64,000 nucleotides of DNA from Termitidicoccus mucosus (GCF_038725785.1 NZ_CP109796.1:4898001-4962000), one strand, 5' to 3'. Shown: positions 23,160-32,644, counted from the first letter of the stretch. Numbers and translations are program-made. Notes: generated by a model from the sequence alone, not told the origin.

Positions 23160-23451
23160 AGTTTTGGGGAGGGGTGCAGGGGAGGGGCCGACAGGCCCCG
23201 CCCCCGAACCGAAGCTGAAGGGTGACGACGCCGGGGAGCGGCTTTTAAGCCGACCCGGGGGCGGATCGGCGCCAAATTTGCCGACCGGTCACGGGACGAA
23301 CAGTCCGCCCATTCCTGCGAGGAATACAAACCAAGCTAATCGCCCGCGACCGGAAGGCATCGGCAACGGCCATGCATACTCAGCCACCGGCGTCACCGAC
23401 GACACAAGCGATACGATCTGCAGCCCGGGGCCGCCAACCCAAAAAACATCC
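23160..23451 (+). ncRNA. Candidate bridge-RNA region of the IS110-family remnant
   Basis: In IS110-family elements the non-coding leader before the transposase encodes a structured bridge RNA (established for IS621). This 290-bp leader has several short hairpins: GGGGCC/GGCCCC around a GACA loop near 23184-23199, the palindrome CGGCTTTTAAGCCG, and CGGC/GCCG pairs further on. I cannot fold it or define its target loops by eye, so this is a positional inference. The transposase downstream is broken, so any RNA would now be orphaned. Confidence 0.3.
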
Positions 23452-24637
23452 ATGAAAACCAACGATGATTACGCGGCCCTGGTCGGTCTGGACTGGGGCG
23501 ACACCTCCCATAGCTTCGCCGTGCTCAAGCCCGGCGAGACCAAACCGGTGCGCGGTACTGTGGCCGCCACCTCCGAAGACCTGCACGCTTGGCTCGAACA
23601 ACTCCAGCAGACCTGCGGCGATCGTCCGGTCGCCCTGGCCGTCGAGGCCGGACGCAACGGCCTGTTGCACGTCCTGCTCGAACACCCGTGGCTGACGGTT
23701 TATCCGATCCACCCGGCCACCAGCGCGCGCTTCCGCCTGGCCTTCGCGCTCTCCGTGCCGAAGCAACCCGCCAGCGCGCCCGCCACCCGGGAGCTGGCCG
23801 CGCTGGTCGAGCAGCGGTGCGGCGCGGTCGATCACCGCACCGCCCTGCTCAACCCGCTTGTCGCCCTGCTCAAGCGCGTCTTTCCCCGGCTCTCGCGCTG
23901 ATCGGCGACGATCCGGCCGCTCCCCTGGCTCTCTGGCCTTCCTGCGCCGCTTCCCCTCGCTGGAGTCAGTGCAGAAGGCCGGTGCGACGCGTCTGCGCGA
24001 GTTTTACCGGCGGCACAACGTGCGCTCGGCCGAGTGCATCGAGCAACGCGTGGCCCTGCTTGCCCGTGCCCGCCCCCTGTGCACGGATCGGGCGCTGTTG
24101 AGCCCGGCCGCGCTGGAACTGGCCCGCCTGGTCGACCTGCTTGAGACCGGGGCGCGTCACATCACCGCGTATGACCAGGCCATAGCCGAGGCCTTCGCCG
24201 TCCACCCCAAGGCGACCCTCTTCGCGACGCTGCCCGGTGCCGGCCCGGTGCTCGCCCCCCGACTGCTCACGCTCTTTGGCGAGCGCCTCGAGCGCTACCC
24301 CGACGCGGCCTCGCTCCAGAAGTATGCCGGGGTCGCCCCGGTGTGTGAACGCAGTCAGGGACGCGTGTGAGTGCATTGGCGCTGGGCCGCGCCCAAGTTT
24401 TTGCGTCAGAGCCTGGTGGAATGGGCCGGCCAGACCGTGCCGCGCTGCGCTTGGGCGAAGGAATACTACCTGCGCCAAAAGGCTGCGGGCAAAGGACACC
24501 ACGCCATCCTGCGCGCACTGGCTTTCAAATGGGTGCGCATCCTGTGGCGCTGCTGGATGGACAACGTGCCCTACGACGACGCTCGCTATCTCGCTGCACT
24601 GGCCAGACGCTCCTCCCCCTGCCTCCCCCCATCCTGA
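23452..24637 (+). pseudogene. Decayed IS110-family transposase
   Basis: IS110 transposases carry an N-terminal RuvC-like DEDD domain and a C-terminal Tnp domain with a conserved Ser. The N-terminal part (23452-23901, MKTNDDYAALVGLDWG) keeps the first Asp in GLDWG and a Glu in AVEAGRNG. The usual KDDxxDA motif has degraded to a sequence without those acids (KQPASAPATRE), and the frame ends at 23901. The remainder continues in another frame from about 23890 (LESVQKAGATRLREFYRRHN ... LFATLPGAGPVLAPRLLT) and is cut by an in-frame TGA at 24368-24370. After it the protein resumes as VHWRWAAPKFLRQS and ends at 24637. One frameshift, one stop and lost catalytic residues mean it is inactive. Confidence 0.85.
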
Positions 24638-24657
24638 AAAAAACGTCTGAAAAAAAC

Positions 24658-24864
24658 TCAACATAACCCTTGACTGGAACACCTCAGCTTTTGGTTCGGA
24701 CGGCGGCGTCCGTTGTTGTTCGGGCTGGCGCTGTTCGCACTGGCGTCGGCGGGCTGCGCGAGGGCGGGTTGATCGGCTGGCGGGTGGCGATGGCGCTCGG
24801 CCGCCCGGGTGAAATTTCCGGTCTCGACCACGGCGACGAGATAGCGCAACTGGTGAATTTCCAT
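24658..24864 (-). pseudogene. N-terminal fragment of a LysR-family regulator
   Basis: Starting at ATG 24864 the first 24 codons read MEIHQLRYLVAVVETGNF then TRAAER, the helix-turn-helix start of an OxyR-type LysR regulator. Immediately afterwards the sequence loses all similarity (RHRHPPADQPALAQPADA) and stops at 24658. The usual 300-residue protein is therefore truncated to its first 24 residues. The break lies close to the IS110 remnant, which suggests that transposon insertion and later deletion destroyed the gene. Confidence 0.65.
24674..24772 (+). pseudogene. Fragment of a Bcr/CflA-type MFS transporter
   Basis: A plus-strand frame of 32 codons between stops reads WFGRRRPLLFGLALFALASA followed by GCARAG. 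This resembles the motif A loop and third membrane helix of drug-type MFS transporters (DRFGRR then a hydrophobic helix ending in SxGCA). No start or remaining helices are present. It directly abuts the right side of the IS110 remnant and overlaps the degraded tail of the LysR fragment on the other strand. I infer a deletion scar; a chance match is possible because the piece is short. Confidence 0.4.
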
Positions 24865-25070
24865 GCGAAAAGTTTTAATTTATGATTAATATAATCAATG
24901 ATTTGTGATTATATTCCGGCTCGAATTTAATTTCCGTCTTAAACGAATATAGTTTTTTCCTATAAACTCAATAGAAAGCAATTATTTTCCCTATTCCAGA
25001 GGTGCTGTATCATATGGGTATCCCGCATCCCGTCATGGGAGGCGGTTAACCTAAAAAGAAAGCAAACAAC
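24865..25070. promoter_or_regulatory. AT-rich divergent region between LysR fragment and small membrane protein gene
   Basis: This gap is much more AT-rich than the surroundings. It contains TATAAT at 24890-24895 inside the near-palindrome GATTAATATAATC, a shape compatible with a LysR-type binding site (T-N11-A). A further near-repeat GATTATATT follows at about 24907. A promoter serving the gene at 25071, once controlled by the lost LysR, is plausible but unproven. Confidence 0.35.
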
Positions 25071-25256
25071 ATGAAAACCAACCGCTTGATTCCTGCTCTC
25101 GTGCTCGGTGGCTTTGCGGCCATCGTCGCGGTCCTTGCGACTGAGGACACGGCCATCGGGATTGAGAGCCTCCTCGGTTATGGAGCCGTCGCTTCGCTCC
25201 TCGCCGTGGCGGTCATCGATTATGGGCGTGACCTTCGTCACTCCCGCAATCGTTGA
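25071..25256 (+). CDS. Small membrane protein (61 residues)
   Basis: The protein starts MKTNRLIPALVLGGF and has two hydrophobic stretches: residues 6-23 (LIPALVLGGFAAIVAVLA) and 34-48 (LLGYGAVASLLAVAV). A basic tail ends RHSRNR. The conserved-looking centre TEDTAIGIESLLGYG links the two. It is preceded by an AT-rich promoter-like region and the leader AAGAAAGCAAACAAC, and followed 35 bp later by a clean Rho-independent terminator, so it is an independent transcription unit. Similar short two-helix proteins occur in Opitutaceae, but I know of no assigned function. Confidence 0.65.
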   Translation: MKTNRLIPALVLGGFAAIVAVLATEDTAIGIESLLGYGAVASLLAVAVIDYGRDLRHSRNR

Positions 25257-25291
25257 GCGATTGTTTTCTTAGTAGAAACCACAAGAACGGG

Positions 25292-25318
25292 CCCCCGCAG
25301 AAATCCGGGGGTCTTTTT
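25292..25318 (+). terminator. Rho-independent terminator of the small membrane protein gene
   Basis: Perfect stem CCCCCG (25292-25297) and CGGGGG (25306-25311) with an 8-nt loop, followed by TCTTTTT. Confidence 0.85.
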
Positions 25319-25320
25319 CA

Positions 25321-25793
25321 TGGCTGTTATTCACGCGAAGACATGAAAGAATGACGAGTGAAGGAAAGGCATCGGGCGGCGGATGGCCCGGATCATGTCA
25401 GACCATTCACTTCGTTTATAGACGCCTTTTGTAATTTTCTCTCCGCGGCCTGCGTCTTCACGTGAATCATGGCTATTCAAAATAACGTGAAACCCTGAAA
25501 GACATCGTTCCGGGCGAAGTGGGATCCTTCGGGAGCAGACTCACGGAACTGTATAAAATAAAGAGAGTTTCTGATTTTCTGCTGCATGCCTGTTCTTATG
25601 CATAATATTTTCATTATAAATCAAGAATGCTTCGATTTTTTATTTAAATGTCAATTTACCAGCAGAAAGAGATTATCTTATATCAATGATTACTTCTATA
25701 TCATATAGTAGAACCAGATTTGTGCTGCCGAATAAAAAAACCGCTTCTTCATCGGTCGCATGCCTTAATCCATTTCCTCAATTACCGATCGCC
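25321..25793. other. Long intergenic region before the first autotransporter, with inverted repeat
   Basis: No supported gene. ATTCACGCGAAGAC (25329-25342) and GTCTTCACGTGAAT (25454-25467) form a 14-bp inverted repeat with one mismatch, and CATGGCT occurs beside both arms. From about 25550 the DNA becomes strongly AT-rich (ATAATATTTTCATTATAAAT near 25600), the best place for the autotransporter promoter. An alternative in-frame start for that gene lies at 25686. Confidence 0.45.
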
Positions 25794-28700
25794 ATGAATC
25801 CAGCCTGCACCTATCACACAGAAACACGTCCGGTTTCCGGGTATTCCCGGCCCGATTCGCGCCGCCGCCATGCGTCCGCGCTTTTAGTCCTCGCCGCCCT
25901 CGCCCTCGCGCCGCTCGCGCACGCGGGGCTCATTAACAACTCCGGCAACGACATCGACGGCGTCACCCTCACCGCCGCCGACGTGCTCACCAACACCGGC
26001 ACCATCTCCAACACCGACAACGCCGTTTACGCCAGCGGCCTCGCGGTCGAGGTGCACAACCAAGCCGGCGCGCTCATCGAGGCTGTCGGCACGAGCAACC
26101 AGGCGTCCGGCATCATCGCCGGCGAGCTCGTCGCCACCAACGCCGGCGTCATCACCGGAACCGGCTTCGGCATCCTCATCCAAACCGCCGGCACTGTCAC
26201 CAACCTCGGCACCATCGTCGGGTATGCACAAACCGGCGTCCAGTCCCAAGGCACCCTCGTCCTCAGCAACTCCTCCTCCGGCCTCATCCAAAGCAGCGGC
26301 GGCGTCGGGGTGGGCCTCGCGCTTGGAGGCACCATTGTGAATGCAGGCACCATTGCCGGTCTGGGCGGCGGGCGCGACGGCATCTGGTCCGGCGGAGCGC
26401 TCGCGCTTACCAACAGCACCGGGGCCCTTATCCAGGGCAGCGACAACGGCGTGCAGTTCATCGGGGGAACCATCATGAACTCCGGGGCCATCGTCGGGCT
26501 GGGCGGCGGAGGCATCTGGGCCGAGTCCGGGGCCCTGATCGAGAACACCGGGTCCGGCCGCATTTCCGGCGCCACCCACGGCATATGGCTGACCGGCGGC
26601 ACCATCGTGAACGCCGGCACGATCGCCGCCGACTACGGCGTGATTGGCTACGCCTTTCCCGTCAGGGTAGAAAACACCGGCTTGGCGAGCGGCACGACCG
26701 TCGGCGTGTATCTGGACGAAGGCGGAGTGCTCGTGAACACCGGCACCATTGCCGCCACGGCGGCCGTGGAAGGCTACGGTTTTGTGGCCTACGGCGAAGT
26801 CACCGGCACGAACCACGGCACGATCAGCGGCAGCACGGCGGGCGTGTGGCTCGGCGACGTGGACGAATCGGGAACCTATCCGGTCAATGCCAGCATTGCC
26901 AATGCCGCCGGGGGTACGATCACCGGGGGCACCTACGGCATCTACGTCGCCGCCGGCACGGCCGTCATCACCAACTCGGGCAACATCCTCGTGAGTGACA
27001 CGGTGAACGGGTGGGGCGTTTACATCGCGGGGGGCACCGCCAGCGTGACCAACGCCGCCACCGGCACCATCGCGCAGGGCGTTTACGCCGGGGGCACCAT
27101 CTCGGTGGTCAACGACGGCGTTATCACCGGCCAGGGCGTTTACCTTGGGACCGACTCCGTCTTTACCGGCACCGGCTCGATCCTCGCCGACACCGGCACC
27201 GCCCTCACTCTTGCCGCCGGCGTGAGCCACACCAACGCCATGACCGTCACCAGCTCCCTCGTCGGCGTTTACCTTGCCGACGCCGGCGCCCTCGTCAACA
27301 GCGGCACCATCACCGGCACGGGAAACGCTGGCGTGCTCGCCGAGACCGCATCCGTGTTCGTCACCAACTCCGACGCCGGCCTCGTCACCGGCGGCAGTTA
27401 CGGCGCGCGCTTCGCCGCCGGCGGCACCTTGGTGAATAGCGGCACCATCACCGGCACCGCCGCCACCTCCGTCGGCGTTTATTCCGCCACCGCACTCACT
27501 GGCACCAACCTCGCCGGCGGCTTCATCCAAGGCGGCCTCTACGGCCTGCAAAACCATGGCGGCACTTTCTTTAACTCCGGCATCATCCACGATACCGGCG
27601 CCCACGCTTATTACGACAGCGGGACCGGCGGCCTCTACATCAACTCCGGCACCACCCTCGCCGACACCGGCATCGCCGTCTACTTCCAAGGCACTGGCAC
27701 CTTCGTCAACGAAGCCTTCGGCCTTGTTGCCGCCGGCGATACCGGTGTGCAACTCAGCCAAGGCGGCAACGTCATGAACTCCGGTGTCATCACCGGCAGC
27801 GGCGGCGTCGGGGTGGGCCTCGCGCTTGGAGGCACCATTGTGAATGCAGGCACCATTGCCGGTCTGGGCGGCGGGCGCGACGGCATCTGGTCCGGCGGAG
27901 CGCTCGCGCTTACCAACAGCACCGGGGCCCTTATCCAGGGCAGCGACAACGGCGTGCAGTTCATCGGGGGAACCATCATGAACTCCGGGGCCATCGTCGG
28001 GCTGGGCGGCGGAGGCATCTGGGCCGAGTCCGGGGCCCTGATCGAGAACACCGGGTCCGGCCGCATTTCCGGCGCCACCCACGGCATATGGCTGACCGGC
28101 GGCACCATCGTGAACGCCGGCACGATCGCCGCCGACTACGGCGTGATTGGCTACGCCTTTCCCGTCAGGGTAGAAAACACCGGCTTGGCGAGCGGCACGA
28201 CCGTCGGCGTGTATCTGGACGAAGGCGGAGTGCTCGTGAACACCGGCACCATTGCCGCCACGGCGGCCGTGGAAGGCTACGGTTTTGTGGCCTACGGCGA
28301 AGTCACCGGCACGAACCACGGCACGATCAGCGGCAGCACGGCGGGCGTGTGGCTCGGCGACGTGGACGAATCGGGAACCTATCCGGTCAATGCCAGCATT
28401 GCCAATGCCGCCGGGGGTACGATCACCGGGGGCACCTACGGCATCTACGTCGCCGCCGGCACGGCCGTCATCACCAACTCGGGCAACATCCTCGTGAGTG
28501 ACACGGTGAACGGGTGGGGCGTTTACATCGCGGGGGGCACCGCCAGCGTGACCAACGCCGCCACCGGCACCATCGCGCAGGGCGTTTACGCCGGGGGCAC
28601 CATCTCGGTGGTCAACGACGGCGTTATCACCGGCCAGGGCGTTTACCTTGGGGCCGACTCCACTCTCACGGGCACCGGCTCGATCCTTTCCCCCACCGGC

Positions 28701-31700
28701 ACCGCCCTCATCCTTGCCGCCGGCGTGAGCCACACCAACGCCATGACCATCTCCGGCTCCCTCGTCGGCGTTTATTTCGAGGGTGCCGGCACGTTCGTCA
28801 ACACCGCCACCATCACCGGCTCCGCCCGCTACGGCGTGCTCGCCGAGACCGCGTCCGTGCTTGTTTCCAACACCGCCGGCGCCCTCATCCAGGGGGCCAC
28901 CGGCGTGAACCTCGCCGTCGGCGGCACGCTCCTCAACGCCGGCGCGATCACCGCCACCAGCGGCACCGCGCTCGCCGCTGCCGGCGGGGCCCTCTCGCTG
29001 CTCAACACCGGTACCATGACCGGCGATGTGGTCAGCACCTCCACCGTCACCAGCGCCACCCTCGCCGTCGGGAGCAAAATCGTCGGCGCCCTCACCCTCG
29101 ACGGCGCCGCCTCCACGCTCACCCTCGCCGCCGCGACCGGCTCGCAATCCCACGCCGCCGCCGTCACCGGCAGCACCGCGTTCACCGGCACCCTCGTAAA
29201 AACCGGGGCGGGTGTGTGGAACCTCGACTCTCCCGCCGCGAACCTCGCGGGCCTCGCGCAAAAAGCCACCCTCGTGCAGGCCGGCACCCTCGCGGTGGAC
29301 TGGGCCACCCACCAGCTCAACGGCGCCGCCGCCGGCGTCATGGTGGACGCCGGCGCAGTCCTGCAAATAAACCAGACCGGCACCGCCACCGCCACCATCA
29401 GCAGCACGCTTGCCGGCGGCGGTTACATCGACCTGGTGAACACCTACGCCGGCGCCGCCGGGCGCTTCGAGCTGGCCGCCACCACCGGCGGCGCGTTCAC
29501 CGGCACGCTCGGCGTGCGCGGCCTCACGAACACCGGCAGCCTCCTTTTCAATGACAACGCCACGGCCGCGCTGGCCGGGGCCACCCTGCGCCTCGGCGCG
29601 CTCGGCTCCGTCACGCTCGACGCCTCCGGCACCATCCACGGCCTCGACTTCGCCGGCGGCCTCTTCCTTGTCGAAAGCGCCACCGTCGGCGGCACCGCCA
29701 CGCTCCACGCGCTCACGGTGGACACCCTTGCCGGCAGTTCCGGCACCATCGGCGTTGCCACCGCCGTTCTCTCCGGCCTCGACCTGACGCCGTCCACGCC
29801 CACGCTCGCCGGCGGCATCTTCGATACGGACGCCAGCGCCGAAGCCCTCAACCACGCCCCCGTCATCAAGGTGACCGCGACCGGCGCTGCCTCGCTGACC
29901 GAAGGCGCCGTTTACATGGTGGTGGATGGCAGCACCGGCTTCACGATTTCCGGCTCCGGCTCCGGCAGGCACGCCTTCTACGCCGCCGCCGGTGACATCG
30001 TCGTCGGCAATGTGGTCAACGCCTACAAAGGCGTATATCACGGCACCGCCTCCACCGGCACCGCCGGCATCTACCTCGATTACGGCGTAACCTCCATCGA
30101 AAGCACGCACGCCACCGTCGCCGTCACGCTCGACCCGACCGGTTCGGTGGACAAGACCCTCAGCCTGCTGCTCACCGGCACGGGCGCGGGCTTCACCTTC
30201 ACCGGCACCGACACCGTCACCCTCGCGCAGAAGGCCGATTACACCGGCGCGACGCTCATCACCGGCTCCGCCGTGCTCAAGGCCGGCGTGGCCGACGTGA
30301 TCGCCAGCAGCACAAGCGTGACGCTCGATGGCGCGAGCACCGGCTTCGACCTCGGCGGTCACGACCAGACCGTGCATAATCTCTCCGGGTCCGGCAGCAT
30401 CGCGCTCGGCGGCAATGCGTTTATGGTTGGCAACAGCACAGGGTTCAACGGCATGCTGGCCGGGCCGATTACCGGGGCTGGGAACTTCACTCTCGCCAGC
30501 GGCGAACTCACCCTCGCCGGCGCGAACACCTACACCGGCACGACCATCGTGCAGAGCAACGCGACCCTCATCGTGGGCGCCGGCTCGACCTCCGGTGCGC
30601 TCGCCGCTGCCAGCCGTGTGTCCGTGGCCACCGCCGGCACCCTCGCCTTCTGGCGCTCCGACGCGACCACGATCAGCAACACCATCACCACCGCCGCCGC
30701 CAATAGCCCGTTCCCGGGCGGCGTGGTGGAAATCCGCGCCGGCAGCGGTGACGTTGAGCTGAGCGGCCCCGTCGCCGGCGGCGGCACGCTGGTGCAAAAC
30801 GCCGCCGCCGCCACCGTGCTCACCGGCGCGAGCGACATCAACCTGCGCGTGAACGCCGGCACGGTGCAAATCGGCACCGGCGGCGACACCGGCAACGGCT
30901 GGGCGACCGACACGCTCGCCCGCTCCGTCACGCTCAGCGGCGCCGACGCGAAACTCGTGCTCAACCGCTCCGGCAACTTCACCATCAGCACCACCATCAC
31001 CGGCGCGGGCCGCGTGGACATCATCGGCGGCGGCATCACCCTGCTCAATGCCGCGCAGACCTACACCGGCGCGACCTTCGTGCAAAGCGACACCCTGCGC
31101 GCCGGCGCGGCCAACGTGCTCGCCGCGAGCAGCGGCCTCACCCTCGACGGCGCCGTCTTCGACCTCGCCGGCCGCAACCAGACGCTCAAGGCCCTGCACG
31201 GCGGCGCCCCCGTCGCAACAGTTTATGGAGTGCCGGCCTTCATTCCCGTCGCCACCGCCAGCAGCGGCACCATCCTCTACCACACCGCGCCCGGCATGGA
31301 GGAGGCTTACGCGACTCTGACCACCGATGTGCTCACCGGCGCGCTCACGCATCACATGAACGTGGACGTGGCGGGCCGGCTCAGCGACAAGCTGCGCGTG
31401 ACCACGTTGGCCACCGGCACGCACCACATCGAGTTCCACCGCACGACCACGACGGAGATCGACGACGCGACACACATCTACGCGCTCGACCTGCTCGAAC
31501 TGCCCCACGCCGCCGCCGGCATCGATCCCGGCCTGACCATCACCTCCGGCACCATCGAGATGGGTGCGCACACCTACCAGCTTTATCCTGGTGACGGCGG
31601 CTCCATCATGCCCGGTAAAAACACGTGGTATCTGTCCGGCGGCGATGCGCGCAGCCGCGCCGGCGACGCGATCTACTGGACCGCCGGGGTGGCCGGGCTC

Positions 31701-32573
31701 GACTGGCACTATTCGCTGGACAGCCTGCGCAAGCGCATGGGCGAGTTGCGCATGGGCGGGCTGCCCGAAAACGGAAACGTGTGGGTGACGGCCAACACCT
31801 ACCGGCTCAACGCGGGCGGCGGCCTCGCCGGGGACGGCTTCACGCAGGACAGCTTCGGGATGACCGCAGGCGGAGACCGGCGCATCGACCTGTCCGGCGA
31901 CCTCACGTTGCTGGCCGGCGGTTTCATCTCCTTCGCGCGGCACGAGCGGGACTTTGAGCGCCACGGCAGCGGCGAGACCTCCGGCTTTGGCTTGGGCGGC
32001 TACGCGACAGTGCTGCACAAGGACGGCTGGTATGGCGACTTCGTGCTGCGCGCCGACCGCAACAGCAACAAGCTGCACTCGCAGGCGGTGGACGGCCTTG
32101 TGACCGACGCGCGCTACGGCAGCGAGGCGGTGGGCGCGTCGCTGGAACTGGGCCGCTACGTGGCATCGGGCAACCTCTGGCTGGAGCCCTCGGTGCAGAT
32201 GGCGCTGGCCCGCCTGGGCAGTGAGAGCTACGACACGGAGCGCCAGACCGTTTACCACGAGCCCATCCATGTGCGCATCGACGGATCGACGGCGATGCAG
32301 TATCGCGTGCAGATGCGCGGCGGCGTGGATCTCGGCCGCTGGCGTCCCTATCTCCGCGTGGCGGAGGTCAAGACCGACACGAGCGGCGGCAAGCTGCATG
32401 TGGAAGGCCGCGAATGGACGCCCGGCTTCGACGGCTGGCGTTTCGAGGCCGGCCTCGGCGCGGCCTACATGATAGACCCGGAAAGCCAGTTGTATTTCGA
32501 TTATGAATACAACAAGGCCGACGCCTACGAACGCCCCTGGTCCCTGAGCCTCGGCTACCGCCGGGCCTGGTAA
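25794..32573 (+). CDS. Giant autotransporter (type V secretion), repeat-rich passenger
   Basis: About 2259 residues from the ATG at 25794, chosen because the 36 codons before it are AT-rich and not signal-like; the start at 25686 is preceded by GAAAGAGA and remains possible. A signal peptide follows the basic cluster DSRRRHASALLVLAALALAP. The passenger to about residue 1990 is built of short beta-helix turns of the form GGTIVNAGTIAG and ALTNSTGALIQG, then an autotransporter-associated part with GANTYTGTTIVQSNATLIVG. The last 270 residues or so form the outer-membrane beta-barrel, ending in LSLGYRRAW with a terminal aromatic residue. It should translocate its own passenger to the cell surface, probably as an adhesin. 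An 857-bp segment is present twice (see the two repeat entries). Confidence 0.88.
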   Translation: MNPACTYHTETRPVSGYSRPDSRRRHASALLVLAALALAPLAHAGLINNSGNDIDGVTLTAADVLTNTGTISNTDNAVYASGLAVEVHNQAGALIEAVGTSNQASGIIAGELVATNAGVITGTGFGILIQTAGTVTNLGTIVGYAQTGVQSQGTLVLSNSSSGLIQSSGGVGVGLALGGTIVNAGTIAGLGGGRDGIWSGGALALTNSTGALIQGSDNGVQFIGGTIMNSGAIVGLGGGGIWAESGALIENTGSGRISGATHGIWLTGGTIVNAGTIAADYGVIGYAFPVRVENTGLASGTTVGVYLDEGGVLVNTGTIAATAAVEGYGFVAYGEVTGTNHGTISGSTAGVWLGDVDESGTYPVNASIANAAGGTITGGTYGIYVAAGTAVITNSGNILVSDTVNGWGVYIAGGTASVTNAATGTIAQGVYAGGTISVVNDGVITGQGVYLGTDSVFTGTGSILADTGTALTLAAGVSHTNAMTVTSSLVGVYLADAGALVNSGTITGTGNAGVLAETASVFVTNSDAGLVTGGSYGARFAAGGTLVNSGTITGTAATSVGVYSATALTGTNLAGGFIQGGLYGLQNHGGTFFNSGIIHDTGAHAYYDSGTGGLYINSGTTLADTGIAVYFQGTGTFVNEAFGLVAAGDTGVQLSQGGNVMNSGVITGSGGVGVGLALGGTIVNAGTIAGLGGGRDGIWSGGALALTNSTGALIQGSDNGVQFIGGTIMNSGAIVGLGGGGIWAESGALIENTGSGRISGATHGIWLTGGTIVNAGTIAADYGVIGYAFPVRVENTGLASGTTVGVYLDEGGVLVNTGTIAATAAVEGYGFVAYGEVTGTNHGTISGSTAGVWLGDVDESGTYPVNASIANAAGGTITGGTYGIYVAAGTAVITNSGNILVSDTVNGWGVYIAGGTASVTNAATGTIAQGVYAGGTISVVNDGVITGQGVYLGADSTLTGTGSILSPTGTALILAAGVSHTNAMTISGSLVGVYFEGAGTFVNTATITGSARYGVLAETASVLVSNTAGALIQGATGVNLAVGGTLLNAGAITATSGTALAAAGGALSLLNTGTMTGDVVSTSTVTSATLAVGSKIVGALTLDGAASTLTLAAATGSQSHAAAVTGSTAFTGTLVKTGAGVWNLDSPAANLAGLAQKATLVQAGTLAVDWATHQLNGAAAGVMVDAGAVLQINQTGTATATISSTLAGGGYIDLVNTYAGAAGRFELAATTGGAFTGTLGVRGLTNTGSLLFNDNATAALAGATLRLGALGSVTLDASGTIHGLDFAGGLFLVESATVGGTATLHALTVDTLAGSSGTIGVATAVLSGLDLTPSTPTLAGGIFDTDASAEALNHAPVIKVTATGAASLTEGAVYMVVDGSTGFTISGSGSGRHAFYAAAGDIVVGNVVNAYKGVYHGTASTGTAGIYLDYGVTSIESTHATVAVTLDPTGSVDKTLSLLLTGTGAGFTFTGTDTVTLAQKADYTGATLITGSAVLKAGVADVIASSTSVTLDGASTGFDLGGHDQTVHNLSGSGSIALGGNAFMVGNSTGFNGMLAGPITGAGNFTLASGELTLAGANTYTGTTIVQSNATLIVGAGSTSGALAAASRVSVATAGTLAFWRSDATTISNTITTAAANSPFPGGVVEIRAGSGDVELSGPVAGGGTLVQNAAAATVLTGASDINLRVNAGTVQIGTGGDTGNGWATDTLARSVTLSGADAKLVLNRSGNFTISTTITGAGRVDIIGGGITLLNAAQTYTGATFVQSDTLRAGAANVLAASSGLTLDGAVFDLAGRNQTLKALHGGAPVATVYGVPAFIPVATASSGTILYHTAPGMEEAYATLTTDVLTGALTHHMNVDVAGRLSDKLRVTTLATGTHHIEFHRTTTTEIDDATHIYALDLLELPHAAAGIDPGLTITSGTIEMGAHTYQLYPGDGGSIMPGKNTWYLSGGDARSRAGDAIYWTAGVAGLDWHYSLDSLRKRMGELRMGGLPENGNVWVTANTYRLNAGGGLAGDGFTQDSFGMTAGGDRRIDLSGDLTLLAGGFISFARHERDFERHGSGETSGFGLGGYATVLHKDGWYGDFVLRADRNSNKLHSQAVDGLVTDARYGSEAVGASLELGRYVASGNLWLEPSVQMALARLGSESYDTERQTVYHEPIHVRIDGSTAMQYRVQMRGGVDLGRWRPYLRVAEVKTDTSGGKLHVEGREWTPGFDGWRFEAGLGAAYMIDPESQLYFDYEYNKADAYERPWSLSLGYRRAW
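26293..27149 (+). repeat. Direct repeat copy 1 inside the autotransporter
   Basis: This 857-bp segment is repeated at 27796-28652 with an offset of 1503 bp, exactly 501 codons. The encoded 285 residues are identical in both copies, and translations of the other frames agree too, so identity is at the DNA level. The boundaries are a mismatch at 26292/27795 and one at 27150/28653. Confidence 0.92.
27796..28652 (+). repeat. Direct repeat copy 2 inside the autotransporter
   Basis: Second copy of the segment at 26293-27149. Downstream of it the protein remains recognisably homologous to the region after copy 1 but has diverged, so the original duplication is older and the identical core was homogenised or re-duplicated recently. 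Confidence 0.92.
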
Positions 32574-32644
32574 GGGGAAAATTACGAATGCCAAATGACG
32601 ATTTCGGGGCTGCCGCCCCAACCACCGGCGCGGTAGCAAAGTAG

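Noticed and set aside
23164-23451. N-terminal extension of the transposase frame
   Set aside because: The residues are not transposase-like, and MKTNDDYAALVGLDWG at 23452 is the normal family start. The region fits the non-coding leader better.
24670-24885. 71-codon frame on the plus strand over the LysR fragment
   Set aside because: Its translation is Val/Gly/Arg low complexity without similarity. The LysR start on the other strand and the MFS piece in another frame explain the DNA better.
25884-32639. Open frame of 2251 codons on the minus strand opposite the first autotransporter
   Set aside because: It mirrors the repeats of the plus-strand gene and has no signal, motif or independent start. 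Long antisense frames are expected in GC-rich repetitive coding DNA.
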